From Gymnopus androsaceus JB14 (taxonomy: Eukaryota > Basidiomycota > Agaricomycetes > Agaricales > Omphalotaceae), in assembly GCA_009733575.1 (NCBI GenBank), contig ML769531.1, positions 84,081-148,080 of the forward strand: a stretch of 64,000 bases of DNA. The letters run 5' to 3'. Under the pieces are notes generated by a model, which worked only from the letters and a program-made list of their open reading frames with translations, had not been told where the DNA came from and did not search any database. Made by a program: the position numbers and the translations under genes. Positions 1 through 10,971 of this stretch are shown piece by piece; the stretch's first letter is position 1, and the number at the start of each line of letters is the position of its first letter.

Positions 1-560
1 GCAAGAAGTAATCAGGTGCTAATAAAATACCTACAAAAAGCTTCAGAAACCACCGATCAGTGGAGCAGTGGTGAATAAAATAGTTATAAGCTTGGAGACA
101 GGTCACTCCATAAATTCTAGAGACATAGCAGCAACTCTGAGCCTAGTGAATAATTATTGGAAGCACAAGACTTGCGCTGTGGATATCATGATGCCGATGA
201 AAATCGCACCGAGTGAATTGTCAAGCGGGATCATGGAAGGCATTGGGGAAGTGAAATGTAACAAAGAACTCCTGGGTCATTATATAATTGCTCGAAGTTG
301 GAATATCTCCTTGACAAATTTTAACAAACCAATCTTTAATAGATCATCAATTTAAAATCACAATCCTTATCTCGCAATCAGTTGGTGTTTGGAAAGCATC
401 TTAAAAAGATGCTGATGCTGATGCTGTTTGATGATTCAACATTTCATCCATGCTCAAGCATCAGCAGCTCAACTTGGTCAGATGATCCTACAATGTTGGA
501 CCTTAAATGATTATCAAATTATGCCAAAGAAAAGTGACAAAAATTTTAACTTTAAGAAGG
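1..560. other. Unassigned leading segment
   Basis: No gene can be supported here. An open frame at 68-355 on the plus strand has no recognisable domain, no splice context and no homologue I recognise. The stretch is AT-rich with a short GATGCT trinucleotide-like run near 405-425. It is best read as transposon-derived or intergenic DNA. Confidence 0.4.
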
Positions 561-574
561 AACTAACTACTTGC

Positions 575-735
575 TTTACCCATTATAGCAAGCTATAGCA
601 GCCATAGAACTATGAACTGCTATGAACTGCTATGGGTAGTTATGAGCTCCTATGAGCCTGCAGATTTATATTGCCCTTTAGCATCCATAGCAGCCCATAG
701 CAATCCATAGCTCTGGATAGATGGGGACCTTGCTA
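575..735. repeat. Degenerate simple repeat built on CTATGA/CATAGC
   Basis: The words CTATGAACTG, CTATGAG and CATAGCA recur on both strands through this stretch. The plus-strand first half (CTATGA) is partly complementary to the second half (CATAG), so the block can fold back on itself. No coding potential is seen. Confidence 0.5.
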
Positions 736-3005
736 TGAGTACACCCAGGTTTTGCTGATGCATTCCAAGGATCCAGATACTTATGTATATGACTCGGCAG
801 TCAGATATAGTCTGACTCCCAGACTCTTAAGTAGTTAAGTCATTGCATTGATTCCAAAAGCAGGCACATCTATGATCTGATAATTATCATGGTCATCACT
901 CATATCAAGAACCTGATCAATCAGCCCCTGTACTAACCTGTCAATCCATGTCAAAAGTTGCCTAAGCTTCGCCTTAAGGACAAAAATATGTAAGTACATG
1001 AACATGATATAAGTAAGTATCATCAGCAAAACCCGTATCTTGGCCAATAGATTCTGGAACAAAGGTACCCTCTCCACCCCCTCGGGCCTCCAGTGGAGTA
1101 CGCATACTGGGAGCAGCCTGAAAAAGGTCTCAGCCCGGACCTCTAACAAACAGGGCCTGTCATCCAAATGCTAGACAAAAAACGGAATAGGGAAAAAGAC
1201 CAAGGGTGGGATCAAATTCGGGCGTTTAGTGATCTCCTCCACTTAGGCATGAGTGCTTATTGATTCATCTTTTGTTCATCTTGTAGATAAATATAAATCC
1301 CAGTTGGACGTAAAGGTAATGGTATAACTAAACCATGCCTGTAGATAAATATGAATCTAGTAATGATGCATGTAAGTATTGGAATAGTGAGTGAACAGTA
1401 GATCTCACCTCAGTTGGACATAAAGGTAACGGTACAACTGAGGGAGGAAAAGTCTGTCCGCTGGATATATATTGACCGTACTACTATGTGATCGACGTAG
1501 GTAAGCGGAAACCACGAAACCGGGAAAACATATAAAAAAGGGAAGACAAAGTGTATACTGTAGTACCGAGTACCGTACGGAGTACTGCTCCAACACATCT
1601 CAAAAGTTCTCAGTTGCTCTGAATGTCAAGGAACCTTCAACAAAACACCACATAATTCTGGACTCCAAGACTCGGCACCTCCGCTAAAAGTCTCCTCAAA
1701 TCTATTTCCATCTCACCAATCATCTCTAATGTTACTCAAACACAACCAACATTGTGCAATCAATTCATCTCCGAATCATCTTTCGATGGACCAAAAGTAA
1801 TCCATATAAGTTCTCAGGCTTCATCATATGAACAGGCTTTTACAACATAGGCCAGGATTATCTATTGACTTGATGCCTTAGGGTTAGCGTGAAAGTGGGC
1901 CAACGCTGACGCGTGGCGGTTACTCGTGCAGTGCTGATTTTGGAGTTCTCGGCGGTCTGTGGTACTATGGTGGAAGTCATGTCCAACGTAGTTCCTTCAG
2001 CACTTTATAAGAAAAAAACCGAATTTTCTTTGCGATTGGAACTTAAAGGAATTTTTCTATGTGAATCGAAGTACTAGATTGTAAGTGTTTTTGTCTACAG
2101 AATGTAAATTCTGACATTGAAAGTGACCTACAGGAAGCATATAAACGACGGATATTGAGCAACGACAGCGAAACTTCTACCCCTTCATCAAGCAAAAAAT
2201 TGGCGCTGTTGTGGAAGAAGTGTCACGAGATTGAGGCATTCTTTCAACGAACTTGAAAATTGGGATAAAATTAACTGAATCAGTATCGTACTGTGATGCA
2301 AAATGTATGATTTATGTACTTGTAGTCGGTCGAGGGGTGTAATGAGAGCAGTCGGAAAGCGAGAGTAAAGTGGAAGAAAACGCGATTGGAAAACGTGATC
2401 GGATACGATCAGATACAATCGGATGTTCAATATAAATTTCCTATTGAAATTAAATTGCTGGCATAAACATGCTTACAGCGTCCATTATAAAATTTCCCGT
2501 CACACAGGGTGCAAATATGTATAAATCTGATGACTTATCAATAACTTTTTAAAAGTTTATGGGAATGTACGTAATACATATCTTTTAAATAAAATTTTGT
2601 ACTTATTTAAAATTTATTGAAAGTTTTTTTTTCTTTTGCAGCATTCCATAAGCTTTACCCTGATCATATGACTTATTTGAAACTGATCAATGATCTGCAT
2701 TGCCTAAAACCATTGATAAGTTTTCAATATATGATTCCATAAATGTCAGATAAATTGCCTGACTTACTGATTACTTTGCAAAAGAGTTATTATAAAGTGT
2801 GACAATCAAAAGAAATCAATAAGTCAAGAATTTCTTTAATGATTAATGAAATCATTGAGCAACCAATAAGTCTTGTACTCTTACAGTTAATTTATTCATG
2901 TCTTATCAACGTTTAAAAAATCCATAAGTCAAAAAGATTATGGAATACCTTGGTTTAAAGAATACAGAAAACCAGCATTCAAAAAGATTCAATAAGTTTA
3001 AGAGC
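736..3005. other. AT-rich intergenic or transposon-derived DNA, no gene supported
   Basis: Frames such as 835-1167 (minus) are open for about 110 codons, but I recognise no motif in them. The part from 2480 to 3000 is very AT-rich and carries several short stem-loops, for example around 2550 and 2840. It leads directly into the minisatellite. Nothing here can be called a gene. Confidence 0.4.
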
Positions 3006-3595
3006 TTATTAAATACTTATTGGTTTTGCTCAACAAGGCTTAAGATTGCTCAATAAGGCTTAAGACTACAAGACTACTCAAGGCTTAAGACAACTCAACA
3101 AGGTTTAAGACTGCTCAACTAGGCTTAAGACTGCTCAAGGCTTAAGAACTTGCTCAACAAGGCTTAAGACTGCTCAACAAGGTTTAAGATTCCTGAACAA
3201 GGCTTAAAACTGCTCAAGGCTTAAGATTTTATTCAACAAGGCTTAAGATTACTCAACAAGGTTTAAGACTTTGTTCAACAAGGCTTAAGACTACAAGACT
3301 ACTCAAGGCTTAAAACTGCTCAACAAGGCTTAAGACAGCTCAACAAGGCTTAAGACCACTCAACAAGGCTTAAGGCTGCTCCTCAAGGCTTAAAACTGCT
3401 CAAGGCCTAAGATTTTGCTCAACAAGGCTTAAGACTGCTCAACAAGGTTTTAGACTGCTCAACCAGGTTTAACACTACTCAACAAGGTTTAAGACTGCTC
3501 AACTAGGCTTAAGACTGCTCAAGGCTTAAGATTTTGCTCAACAAGGCTTAAGATGTCTCAACAAGGTTTAACACTACTCAAGGCTTAAGCTACTG
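3006..3595. repeat. Minisatellite, about 20-base unit (CTCAACAAGGCTTAAGACTG)
   Basis: About 25-30 imperfect copies of a unit reading CTCAACAAGG followed by CTTAAGACTG run head to tail. Some units are shortened to CTCAAGGCTTAAGA. Every unit keeps the palindromic core CTTAAG or TTTAAG. The array ends just before the copia LTR candidate, so it may have expanded from that element's terminal region. Confidence 0.85.
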
Positions 3596-4058
3596 TACTG
3601 TTTTGACCAAAATTTCATGGTACGTGACCTGTGACATGCCCTGTTCAGGATTTTTGGTGCTCACAGATGGGAGTGAGCTGTGACATAGTTGTGAACAGTT
3701 CACTTGCATAGTGTGTAGGGGTTCACTGAACCACTGCACAAGGGCCCAGTAACTTGTTACCTAATTTTTGGAGTCATTCCTGGCTTGTTTGCAGGTATAC
3801 TGAGCAAAATTTTTGGACCACTTTTGAGGAATTTTTTTTGTCTATTGTGCAGGTGGCTACTGCATGAATACTTGTGACTACTGTCCATATGGTGAAGTGG
3901 GTACTATCAGAGAGCAAGTGGATATGGCAAGAGACTGAGTGGAGTCTGCAAGACAATAGCAGTGGAGTGCATGGGATGGTGATACAAACAAGTGGATATT
4001 ACAAGAAAGTGTTCCATGTATAGTTCGATAAGATATGTTTACCTTTGATATTCCAACA
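3596..4058 (-). mobile_element. Probable long terminal repeat of a Ty1/copia element
   Basis: Read on the minus strand, the RNase H frame ends at 4076. It is followed by a purine tract (GAAGGGGAG, 4059-4075) and then TGTTGGAATATC at 4058, the layout expected for polypurine tract then LTR. The far end, near 3596, is inferred from where the minisatellite stops and is not proven. The second LTR is not in view. Confidence 0.5.
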
Positions 4059-4075
4059 CTCCCCTTCAAACCTTT

Positions 4076-4330
4076 GCTAATCCCATGGATGCTGCAAAGT
4101 GTTTGGCTTTCATTGAAGGTAAGGCTTTGGTGAAGATGTCTGCCATCATGTTTTTGGTAGGGCAGTAAGTCAGACAAATTTTACCTTCCTCGATAATATG
4201 CCGAATTTTTGGCAAGACCTCGAGAACGCGATTCTTGACAAGTTCACTTCTAGAGATGGTATAAGAGAGCTATAGTGAGCCCAAGCTGATAGCTGTAACA
4301 AGTCTAATAAGTGTGGAAGTACTCGGACCA
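4076..4330 (-). pseudogene. Ty1/copia polyprotein remnant, RNase H C-terminal end
   Basis: The minus strand reads through a tail of the type ELVKNRVLEVLPK, then IRHIIEEGK, then CPTKNMMADIFTKALPS, and stops at 4076-4078. The ADIFTKAL signature is the classic end of Ty1/copia RNase H, where the polyprotein terminates just before the polypurine tract. Further upstream, to about 4490, the frame breaks with several stops, and no reverse transcriptase or integrase follows. This is a truncated dead copy. Strand and boundary agree with the LTR candidate below it. Confidence 0.8.
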
Positions 4331-4504
4331 ACAGAGCCATGGTATTGAACTGAATATCAGCTCTAAGTAGTTTGTAGGAATCTGTAGTCTGGTAGCAGAG
4401 TCTCACTGGCATGTCAATGCCAGAACTCATATTAAAAGAGGCACATCGCCCACATAGACTCGAGCTCAAAAGGATACACTCTGAAGACAAGTAACTCAGG
4501 GATT

Positions 4505-5700
4505 ATGGAAGGATATGGATTTCGCGAAACGGGACAGAACCAATTCAAATGGGCTGATGCCAAGATTGTCATGATAGCCGAATGTCAGGACTTGGCTCAT
4601 TTCTCATCCGCTATCCACCCGCTGATGTTTCCCACGCTTCCTGACCATCCGCGGATACTTCCCGCACTCATTACCTACATTGCGGGCGCTTTCCATGCTT
4701 ATTTACCATTTATCCTGCCTGCCGGGCACTTTCTACATGTGATTACCACTTATCCTGCCTCCCGGGTGCCTCCCGCACTTGATGACCATCCATCAGGCCC
4801 TCCCGACGACTTACACAGCCACCCTACAGTATATAAGTAGACACCCTGAGTCCATGCACCCTAGTCTGTTATTACCATTGTTACCGAATCGATCCCATTT
4901 TGCTTCTGTCTCTGTCTCTGTCTCTCTATTTCTATCTGTTCTAACCAGTTGTGCCTTCCGAGCTCCGTTCGAAGGCTCACTGTCATCTGCATCAACTGCA
5001 AGGCTCTGTCCGTAGATACCAAATCTACATCCAGAGCTCACTGTCTTCTATCTCTGTTTACAACTTTACAACCAAAGCTCCTTGGGAGCTTCCCATTTGG
5101 GTTTTGCTACCTCTAGAACCTCTGGAACCATCCACTTTCACTCAATTCCGTCCGCTCCCACGCTATTTCCATCCACTCTCACGCTATTCCGTCCGTTCTC
5201 ACACTATTCCCATCCGCTTTCACCCTATTCCATCCACTCCCACGCTATTTCCGTCTGCTCCCACGCTATTTCCGCCCGCTTTCACCCTATTCCACCCGCT
5301 CTCACGCTATTTCCGTCCGCATTTGCTGTATTCCATCCGCATTATCCATATTTGGACTTATTACACCTTTTTGGACCACCCCTTCACCCATATTCCATCC
5401 GCTCCCACTCATTTCTGGTCGTCGGATCACAATACCACCCGCTTCCTCCTGATTATGTCAGCAGGTGGCCCATACACTGTTCCTTGCACCTCTGAGGCTT
5501 GTACTGTTCCGTACAACACTCATACTACTGTCCAGACCCACCTTACGGCACGGTTACCCAAGTGGTCACATTTGGTCTCTACCTACATCTAGGTGCGAGA
5601 CATTCAGGATACGTTGGTTCGAGATCCGTTTCGTGCACCGGGTCTCACACCAAAGGGTACTTCAAAGCTTGATACCAAGGAAGCGCTCATAATCTGTTTG
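4505..5700. other. Retroelement-like region, CT-rich, with a TATA-like site
   Basis: A TATATAAG sequence at about 4831 is followed by a long pyrimidine-rich leader with TCTGTC repeats near 4905-4925 and then a tandem repeat. On the minus strand near 5680, a TTGGTATCAAGC sequence resembles the initiator-tRNA primer binding site used by many LTR elements. The open frames here are low-complexity by-products. I cannot define the element's ends. Confidence 0.35.
5142..5345. repeat. Tandem repeat, CCGCTCCCACGCTATT-like unit
   Basis: An 18-base unit of the form CCACTCCCACGCTATTTC recurs about ten times, with alternation of TCACGCTATTCC and CACCCTATTCC. It creates long but meaningless open frames on the plus strand. 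Confidence 0.75.
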
Positions 5701-5934
5701 GCACCGAACAACAGATAAACGGTGTATGCCGAAAGAATAAAACAAGAACAGGAGGATTGACAAAGCCAAGAGAACATACATAGACCCTCGAAGTGACGTG
5801 TACCAGTATCGGAAGGTGTATGTGTCTGCCAAGAAATGGAAGAAATGATGCGTAATAGACAGAGATTCGAGCTAGGAGAATAACACCGTAAATTAGTTGG
5901 TGTTTTCCCGCATGAATATACTGCAGGGATATAG

Positions 5935-6610
5935 AGATACAGTGGTGGCGCTTCGGAATGGAACAGGCTATATCTCCATGACCAGACCATGGATTGACTT
6001 CAAATAAGTTGTAGATTTGAGGGAAACAGTAATCTAATGTGATTTTTATGCTTGTATTATTACCATATATGGTAATTCTTGAAATATACACTAAATTGTG
6101 ACGATTTTTGAGAGGTCCCAATTGAAAATTAGTTTTTGAAAAAAATGGACTTCACCACTGAAATCTATGTGAAAAACTACCTAGGGTACAAATTTTTCCA
6201 ATGTAGATTGTCTGATTCATTGCCTCAAAATAAAGCCTGCAAAGTGGCTATTTTTTGGCATTTTTCAGTCAAAATCAGCCAAAAATGCCAAAAATAGCCA
6301 CTTTGCAGGCTTTGTTTTGAGGCAATGAATCAGACAATCTACATTGGAAAAATTTGTACCCTAGGTAGTTTTTCACATAGATTTCAGTGGTGAAGTCCAT
6401 TTTTTTCAAAAACTAATTTTCATTTGGGACCTCTCAAAAATTGTCACAATTTAGTGTATATTTCAAGAATTACCATATATGGTAATAATACAACTATAAC
6501 AATCACATTAGATTACTGTTCCCCTCAAATCTACAATTTATTTGAAGTCAATCCATGGTTTGGTCATGGAGATACAGCCTGTTCCATTCCGAAGCGCCAC
6601 CACTGTATGG
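5935..6610. repeat. Long inverted repeat, arms about 330 bases, centre near 6273
   Basis: The left arm (about 5935-6265) and right arm (about 6281-6610) are near-perfect reverse complements. Both carry the same sequence from the GGTGGCGCTTCGGAATGG region at 5942 through to GGCATTTTT next to the centre. Both arms therefore encode the same nonsense peptide in opposite directions. The spacer is about 15 bases, so the whole can fold into one hairpin. It could be a foldback element or a recent inverted duplication. No transposase is in it. Confidence 0.9.
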
Positions 6611-7615
6611 GTATGGTTGGAAAGCTACGAGGACAGAGAATGATAATACAAAAGAAGGAAAGGAGGACACAATAAGTTACGACAAGAAACAGAACTATGA
6701 TGGGATTAGTGAGCACGGCACTGGACATGTGTCAGCTACATAGCAGTATGCATTGCCCAGGAAAGGACCAAAGGTGTATAACCCAGATAGAAATAGGGTA
6801 TAATACCCATAAGAAGCAGATGAATGGACATTAGGGTTGCAGATATATGCATATACAGACTACTTTATTATAATTTCTCCTTTTTCTGAACAAGTTGTAC
6901 CATTTCTCCAGATTCTCGAAGTACTTTATTATTTAACCAGCGTCTGGCCGAGAGTAGTAGTATAAAAGCCTAGCTATATTTCCTTTGCAAAACAAGTTAC
7001 CTTTGGACCTCATTTGTTGCTAGTGTGAATCCTCGTTGATGTAGCTACGGCTGAGACAGGAAAGATACCACTCCCTTGTGAACCAAAGTAATACTTCATG
7101 TGGTACGGAAAGAGTTGTTTATTGCACCCAGCGTTAGAGACTTATAATCCTGACGACTGTGAAAACCCCGACTTATACCAAGTCAAATTGTTGTTTTAGT
7201 TTCAAGGAGTCTAGTGTGACCACTGAGAAACAACCATCTGTTGCGACTGAGCTCAGGTGTACAGGAAACAAACTGTCTGTTGTCCTGAGTGGTTTTGCCC
7301 TACTGTTGGGAATCACTTTGTTGAACCAAGCCATATTGTTGGTGGTTCTTTTGTTGTCATTGTTATATTGTTGCCCCTATCATTGCCCCAAATCAGTATA
7401 GATTGATTAGAAAAGGAGATCCTATCCTTCAATCGTCTACCAGCATCACTTCGAGAAACATCAGTCACTTTTGAGAGACAGATAGAGTATTTTCTTTGCA
7501 GAACCTTTGACAATGCACCCTTGCTATTTAAATTGATAGCCAAACCCCCCTGTGTTCCGATCGCTTAGTATTGATTGCTCAACACTACTTAAACCAACAG
7601 ACCCACAGCTTGCTA
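6611..7615. other. Unassigned transposon-like stretch between repeats
   Basis: No gene can be supported. A plus-strand frame at 7159-7401 and an opposing frame at 7313-7543 are open for about 80 codons without recognisable motifs. Scattered short palindromes (for example CTGAGCTCAG near 7250) foreshadow the denser hairpin tract that follows. Confidence 0.35.
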
Positions 7616-8618
7616 GTGGAGATGATCCACATGAGAATGTCAGAGATACTGATGGAGACTGATGGGCTGACCTTGATTAGAAAGGTCTAAGGCCTTCCTG
7701 TCATCCCCACATATCTGAAGGTGAAACTTCACCGCCAGATGAATCTCAGACACCTCCCATGTCCTTATCTCCCTCTCCAGCTCCTCTTACCACTCCTGGT
7801 ACTTGCAGTAACCCGGATGTAATACATACATCCACATTGATGCCAGAGTCGGGAGGAGAAACTTCTCCAGGAGACATTCCACTCAGGAATGTCAGAGATA
7901 CTGACAGCAATTGGCGGCTCAGTTACAGCTGGACAGGCTTCAAGCCTTGCAATCATCCCTGCACTCCTGAAGGTGACTACTTGCCCCTGGGTGACTCTCT
8001 GACACTTCCTGTGTCATTGTCTCTCCCTCCCACTCCGGTTTCTCCCCCTTGCATTGATCCGCATCCCAAATCAAGTCAAGAGATGAGGTTCACCCAGCGG
8101 GAGGCCTTGCCTCCTGAATCAACAGTGGTACACACCACTGTAAATTCACATGCTGGTATTCCCAGGCCCTTAAAAAGGGACTGGATGAACCAAGTTGCTG
8201 TATAGCAACTCCATGAATGATATCTCCAAGAAGTTGGAGACTCTCAATTCTCTGATCAGGGAATTTTTTTTAATATCAATGGGTACCCCGTTGATAGAAT
8301 CCTGGACAGTGGGAAAGACCCACCATCCAGAAATAGTGGGGGCCAAACCTGTTGTGAAGTACAATGGGTTTTGAAAACTCACAGGGCAAGCTCAGAATGT
8401 GTACAATGTTCACAAGCAAGCTCTTTTTCATTTTAAGAGGGGGAGGGCCAGTGTAGAAATACACTAGCTCACTCCACATGTTGAACACATGGGATTAAAG
8501 ATCTCTCAAAACACAATCTACCAGAGGATTGGGCAAGGTACATCCAGATGTACCCCAACCAATGTCCTACTGTCATGAAGTATGATCACAATGATCATAT
8601 TTTTACCCATAACACACA
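7616..8618. other. Dense array of short stem-loops, left part
   Basis: Perfect or one-wobble stem-loops follow each other with few gaps: 7669-7687, 7815-7833, 7855-7868, 7873-7893, 8000-8016, 8100-8114, 8123-8140, 8162-8184 (nested), 8193-8210, 8223-8240, 8246-8265, 8274-8296, 8302-8330, 8450-8465, 8537-8554 and 8581-8599. Stems are 6-10 bp, loops mostly 2-5 bases, and each stem has a different sequence. A segment near 7640-7740 is loosely repeated at 7860-8000. A purine tract at 8436-8448 resembles an LTR polypurine tract. No convincing coding frame exists. Confidence 0.75.
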
Positions 8619-8634
8619 GGGATGGTTACTAGTA

Positions 8635-8715
8635 CAGTGGCGGTGGATACAGATTCGCCACCTAAATCCGGCGATTTTTTCTCACAGCTCCCCAGTTCCT
8701 CGTACCTGCAGCGAA
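8635..8715 (+). repeat. Tc1 terminal inverted repeat, left
   Basis: This 81-base arm matches the reverse complement of 10143-10223 with two mismatches that I can see (near arm positions 52 and 75). It is the presumed transposase binding and cleavage end. Confidence 0.93.
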
Positions 8716-8840
8716 GTCAACAATGAGTGAGTATTTATAGCTATTCTATGTACGATTAGTGGATTATCTAGTATACAAGTCTGTCTAGTAGTACAATATC
8801 AATAAATTCCCAAGAAACTGTGCAAAATATCAAATAAAAC

Positions 8841-9743
8841 CTAGTATTTTGTGGCACCGCCATTGGCTGTCTGCAAGTCTGCAACGTGACAAGGTAATGA
8901 ATCATAAAGCTTGTTTATATAGTCCATTGGAATGTTTTTCCACTCCTCCTGCAGCGCTGCCCAGAGTTGCTCAACATTAGTCGGCAATGGATGACAACGA
9001 CGGACATGGGTTTCCAAAAAGGCCCAAAGATTTTCAATGATGTTTATGTCAGGGGATTTTGATGGCCATGGGAGAACTCGAATCTTCTTCTGTTTAAACC
9101 ATCTCTTGGCAACATTCAAGGTGTGTTTAGGGTCATTGTCTTGTTGGAATGTGTAATGAATATTGAGATCATGGGAAATATTGTAGTCATCAAGTGTCCC
9201 GAAAAGTCCATCCTCTAAGAACTCTGTATACCGCTTGCCTGTCATAATCCCTTTGATACGGACCAGCCGTCCAGGTCCTTCATCTGTGAGACAGCCCCAG
9301 ACCATGACACTCCCTTCACCATGCGGAACTGTGTGTATCAAGTTGCGGTCCAGGAATTCCTCCCCTTTCCGTCTCCTGCAGTATTGAACCCCATCCGACC
9401 CAAAGAGATTAAACTTACTCTCATCTGAGAAGATCACACAGCGCCAGTCATCTTCATCCAAATCAGCCATCTCATTTGCCCATTCAAGATGCCCTTCTCT
9501 GTTCTGGCGTGTAAGTTTTGGCTTTTTTGGCCGTTTTCTACCATTGAGACCCTCTCGAGCCAATGTGGCACGGACAGTATGAGAAGGAACTTCTGGGCAG
9601 AAGATCATGCAAGCATGAGCACCATCCTTGATGTTCCCTGCATCAATTCCTGTAACCATATCATGGACAATTGATGCTTCAATACAGCGGCAGTGACCAG
9701 GGCGTGAATGCTTGCGTGTGTATGGACTACCAGACTTTTTCAT
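8841..9743 (-). pseudogene. Tc1-family DD34E transposase, N-terminus broken
   Basis: The open frame gives 300 residues of the transposase catalytic part. IFSDESKFNLFG holds the first Asp, FQQDNDPKH the second, and SPDINIIENLW the Glu 34 residues later, a DD34E triad. The enzyme would cut and paste the element at TA sites. Upstream, in the same reading direction, lies a helix-turn-helix region of the kind that precedes this domain (RQIITYVRDDQSLSFREIG, about 9785-9865). It is interrupted by in-frame TGA codons at 9789-9791 and 9870-9872, and the junction to the catalytic part is shortened. The DNA-binding half is therefore probably lost, and the copy is likely non-autonomous. Confidence 0.88.
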
Positions 9744-10142
9744 GTCAAGATAGTTTGAACTGGCAGTAGAATGATGTATGTGAAGTTTTCAACCGATTTC
9801 TCGGAAAGACAAGGACTGATCATCTCGCACGTAAGTGATGATTTGTCGAGTTGTTGGAGTAATCTGTTTTCAAGAGGATTTTGGCTCTGAGAGAGGTGGA
9901 GTATGAGGTCTATCTGGTGGTTCTGGCGGCTTGAAAACCAACGACACCATTTTTGTTTAGGTTGAGAGCAGAAAACAATGGTGACGCCCACAACCGTGCC
10001 TCTTGGCTGCGGAGCTCAAAAAGTGACCGTCAGAGGTGCAGGAAGCTTGGATTTTGAAAGAGAACACTATATTTTGTATCTATGTACCACTATATAAGTT
10101 CTACACTAAGAAATCCAATGAGAAAAGCCCATCTTGAGCCAA

Positions 10143-10223
10143 TTCGCTGGAGGTACGAGGAACTGGGGAGCCGTGAGAAAAAATCGCCGGATTTAGGTGG
10201 CGAATCTGTATCCACCGCCACTG
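10143..10223 (-). repeat. Tc1 terminal inverted repeat, right
   Basis: This is the partner of the arm at 8635-8715. The near identity of the arms suggests that the insertion is fairly young despite the stop codons in the transposase N-terminus. Confidence 0.93.
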
Positions 10224-10237
10224 TAAGTAACCATCCC

Positions 10238-10971
10238 CCAGTACTAGCAGTGGAGGTGCCCATGGGAAAGCGATACTGTTTCACCATGCTCTCAGTGGAG
10301 TTGTTTACAACTCCAGGACTTTACACTTCCATTACCAGATGTGATGAGACAAATATTGTCTCAAAAATTTCAACATCACCATATATGGGTGACATTGATA
10401 ATGCTACATTGAATGATGTAGCCTTGTTTTACACCTCTCAAGGCATTACCACCGAAATGGGAAAAGACATAACTGTCTTTGCCCTTAATTGGTTGACTAC
10501 ATTCTGTATGATGAACCTAGTCTAACACAAGTTATGCACAATGCATAACTGCATCCTTAATACCGGATTTTGAATTCACAATATGCTATTGTGAGTTTAA
10601 TTTCCCCAATTGGCAATGGTACATTCACGACACACTATCGTGAATGTATCACTGACTTCAACTATCAAGTTGAAGTTTCTCATTCATGCCTCAGCTAGGT
10701 TGACATGCTATCAAACCAGCCAAGGTACCTCTTCCCTTTTCAATTGAACTGTAGGCTCAATCTGGCTGGGGAGGGTGTAATGCCCCAATCCCTGATTGGT
10801 AGGAACTCAGTCTTTACCAGTGGTAGTGCATTACTGTGCCTGCCGGTTATCTTATGTCATTATAATTATGTAACAAACCTTAGCTTTATACCATCACCTC
10901 ATGAGTAACCCACTGAATAAATCCAGTAGTACTTGTTTGCGTGATAGTAAGACTCTCAACTCCCCAGGAGT
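10238..10971. other. Dense array of short stem-loops, right part
   Basis: This continues the array interrupted by the Tc1 element. Stem-loops lie at 10297-10314 (8 bp), 10345-10363 (8), 10403-10422 (7), 10463-10480 (7), 10530-10550 (9), 10573-10597 (11, one wobble), 10618-10650 (13, one wobble), 10655-10676 (9), 10785-10799 (6) and 10957-10973 (7). A longer-range pair, CCAGCCA with TGGCTGG, links 10716-10722 and 10763-10769. The open frame at 10082-10525 spans transposon end and array and is not a credible gene. Confidence 0.75.

Larger units (their letters stand above)
8635..10223 (-). mobile_element. Tc1/mariner DNA transposon, 1,589 bp, complete ends
   Basis: The element starts and ends with CAGTGGCGGTGG in inverted orientation, carries 81-bp terminal inverted repeats and is flanked by the TA duplication typical of Tc1/mariner (8633-8634 and 10224-10225). 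Inside is one DD34E transposase frame on the minus strand. The flanks GGGATGGTTACT (8619-8630) and AGTAACCATCCC (10226-10237) are complementary. They are not part of the element: they are the two halves of a host stem-loop whose loop was the target. Confidence 0.93.

Noticed and set aside
3006..3595. Looks at first like a CRISPR array (regular short repeats)
   Set aside because: There are no unique spacers; units are head to tail and imperfect, and the organism is a eukaryote. It is a minisatellite.
4951..5592. Plus-strand frame of 213 codons
   Set aside because: It is created by the CCGCTCCCACGCTATT tandem repeat, and sister frames over the same repeat are equally open.
7759..8205. Plus-strand frame of 148 codons in the hairpin tract
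   Set aside because: It has Ser/Pro-rich low-complexity content, no motif, and a stop-containing duplicate upstream. It is probably incidental to the structured DNA.
8619..10237. Longer terminal inverted repeats for the Tc1 element (about 97 bp)
   Set aside because: The outer 12 bases lie outside the TA duplication and are better explained as halves of a target hairpin.
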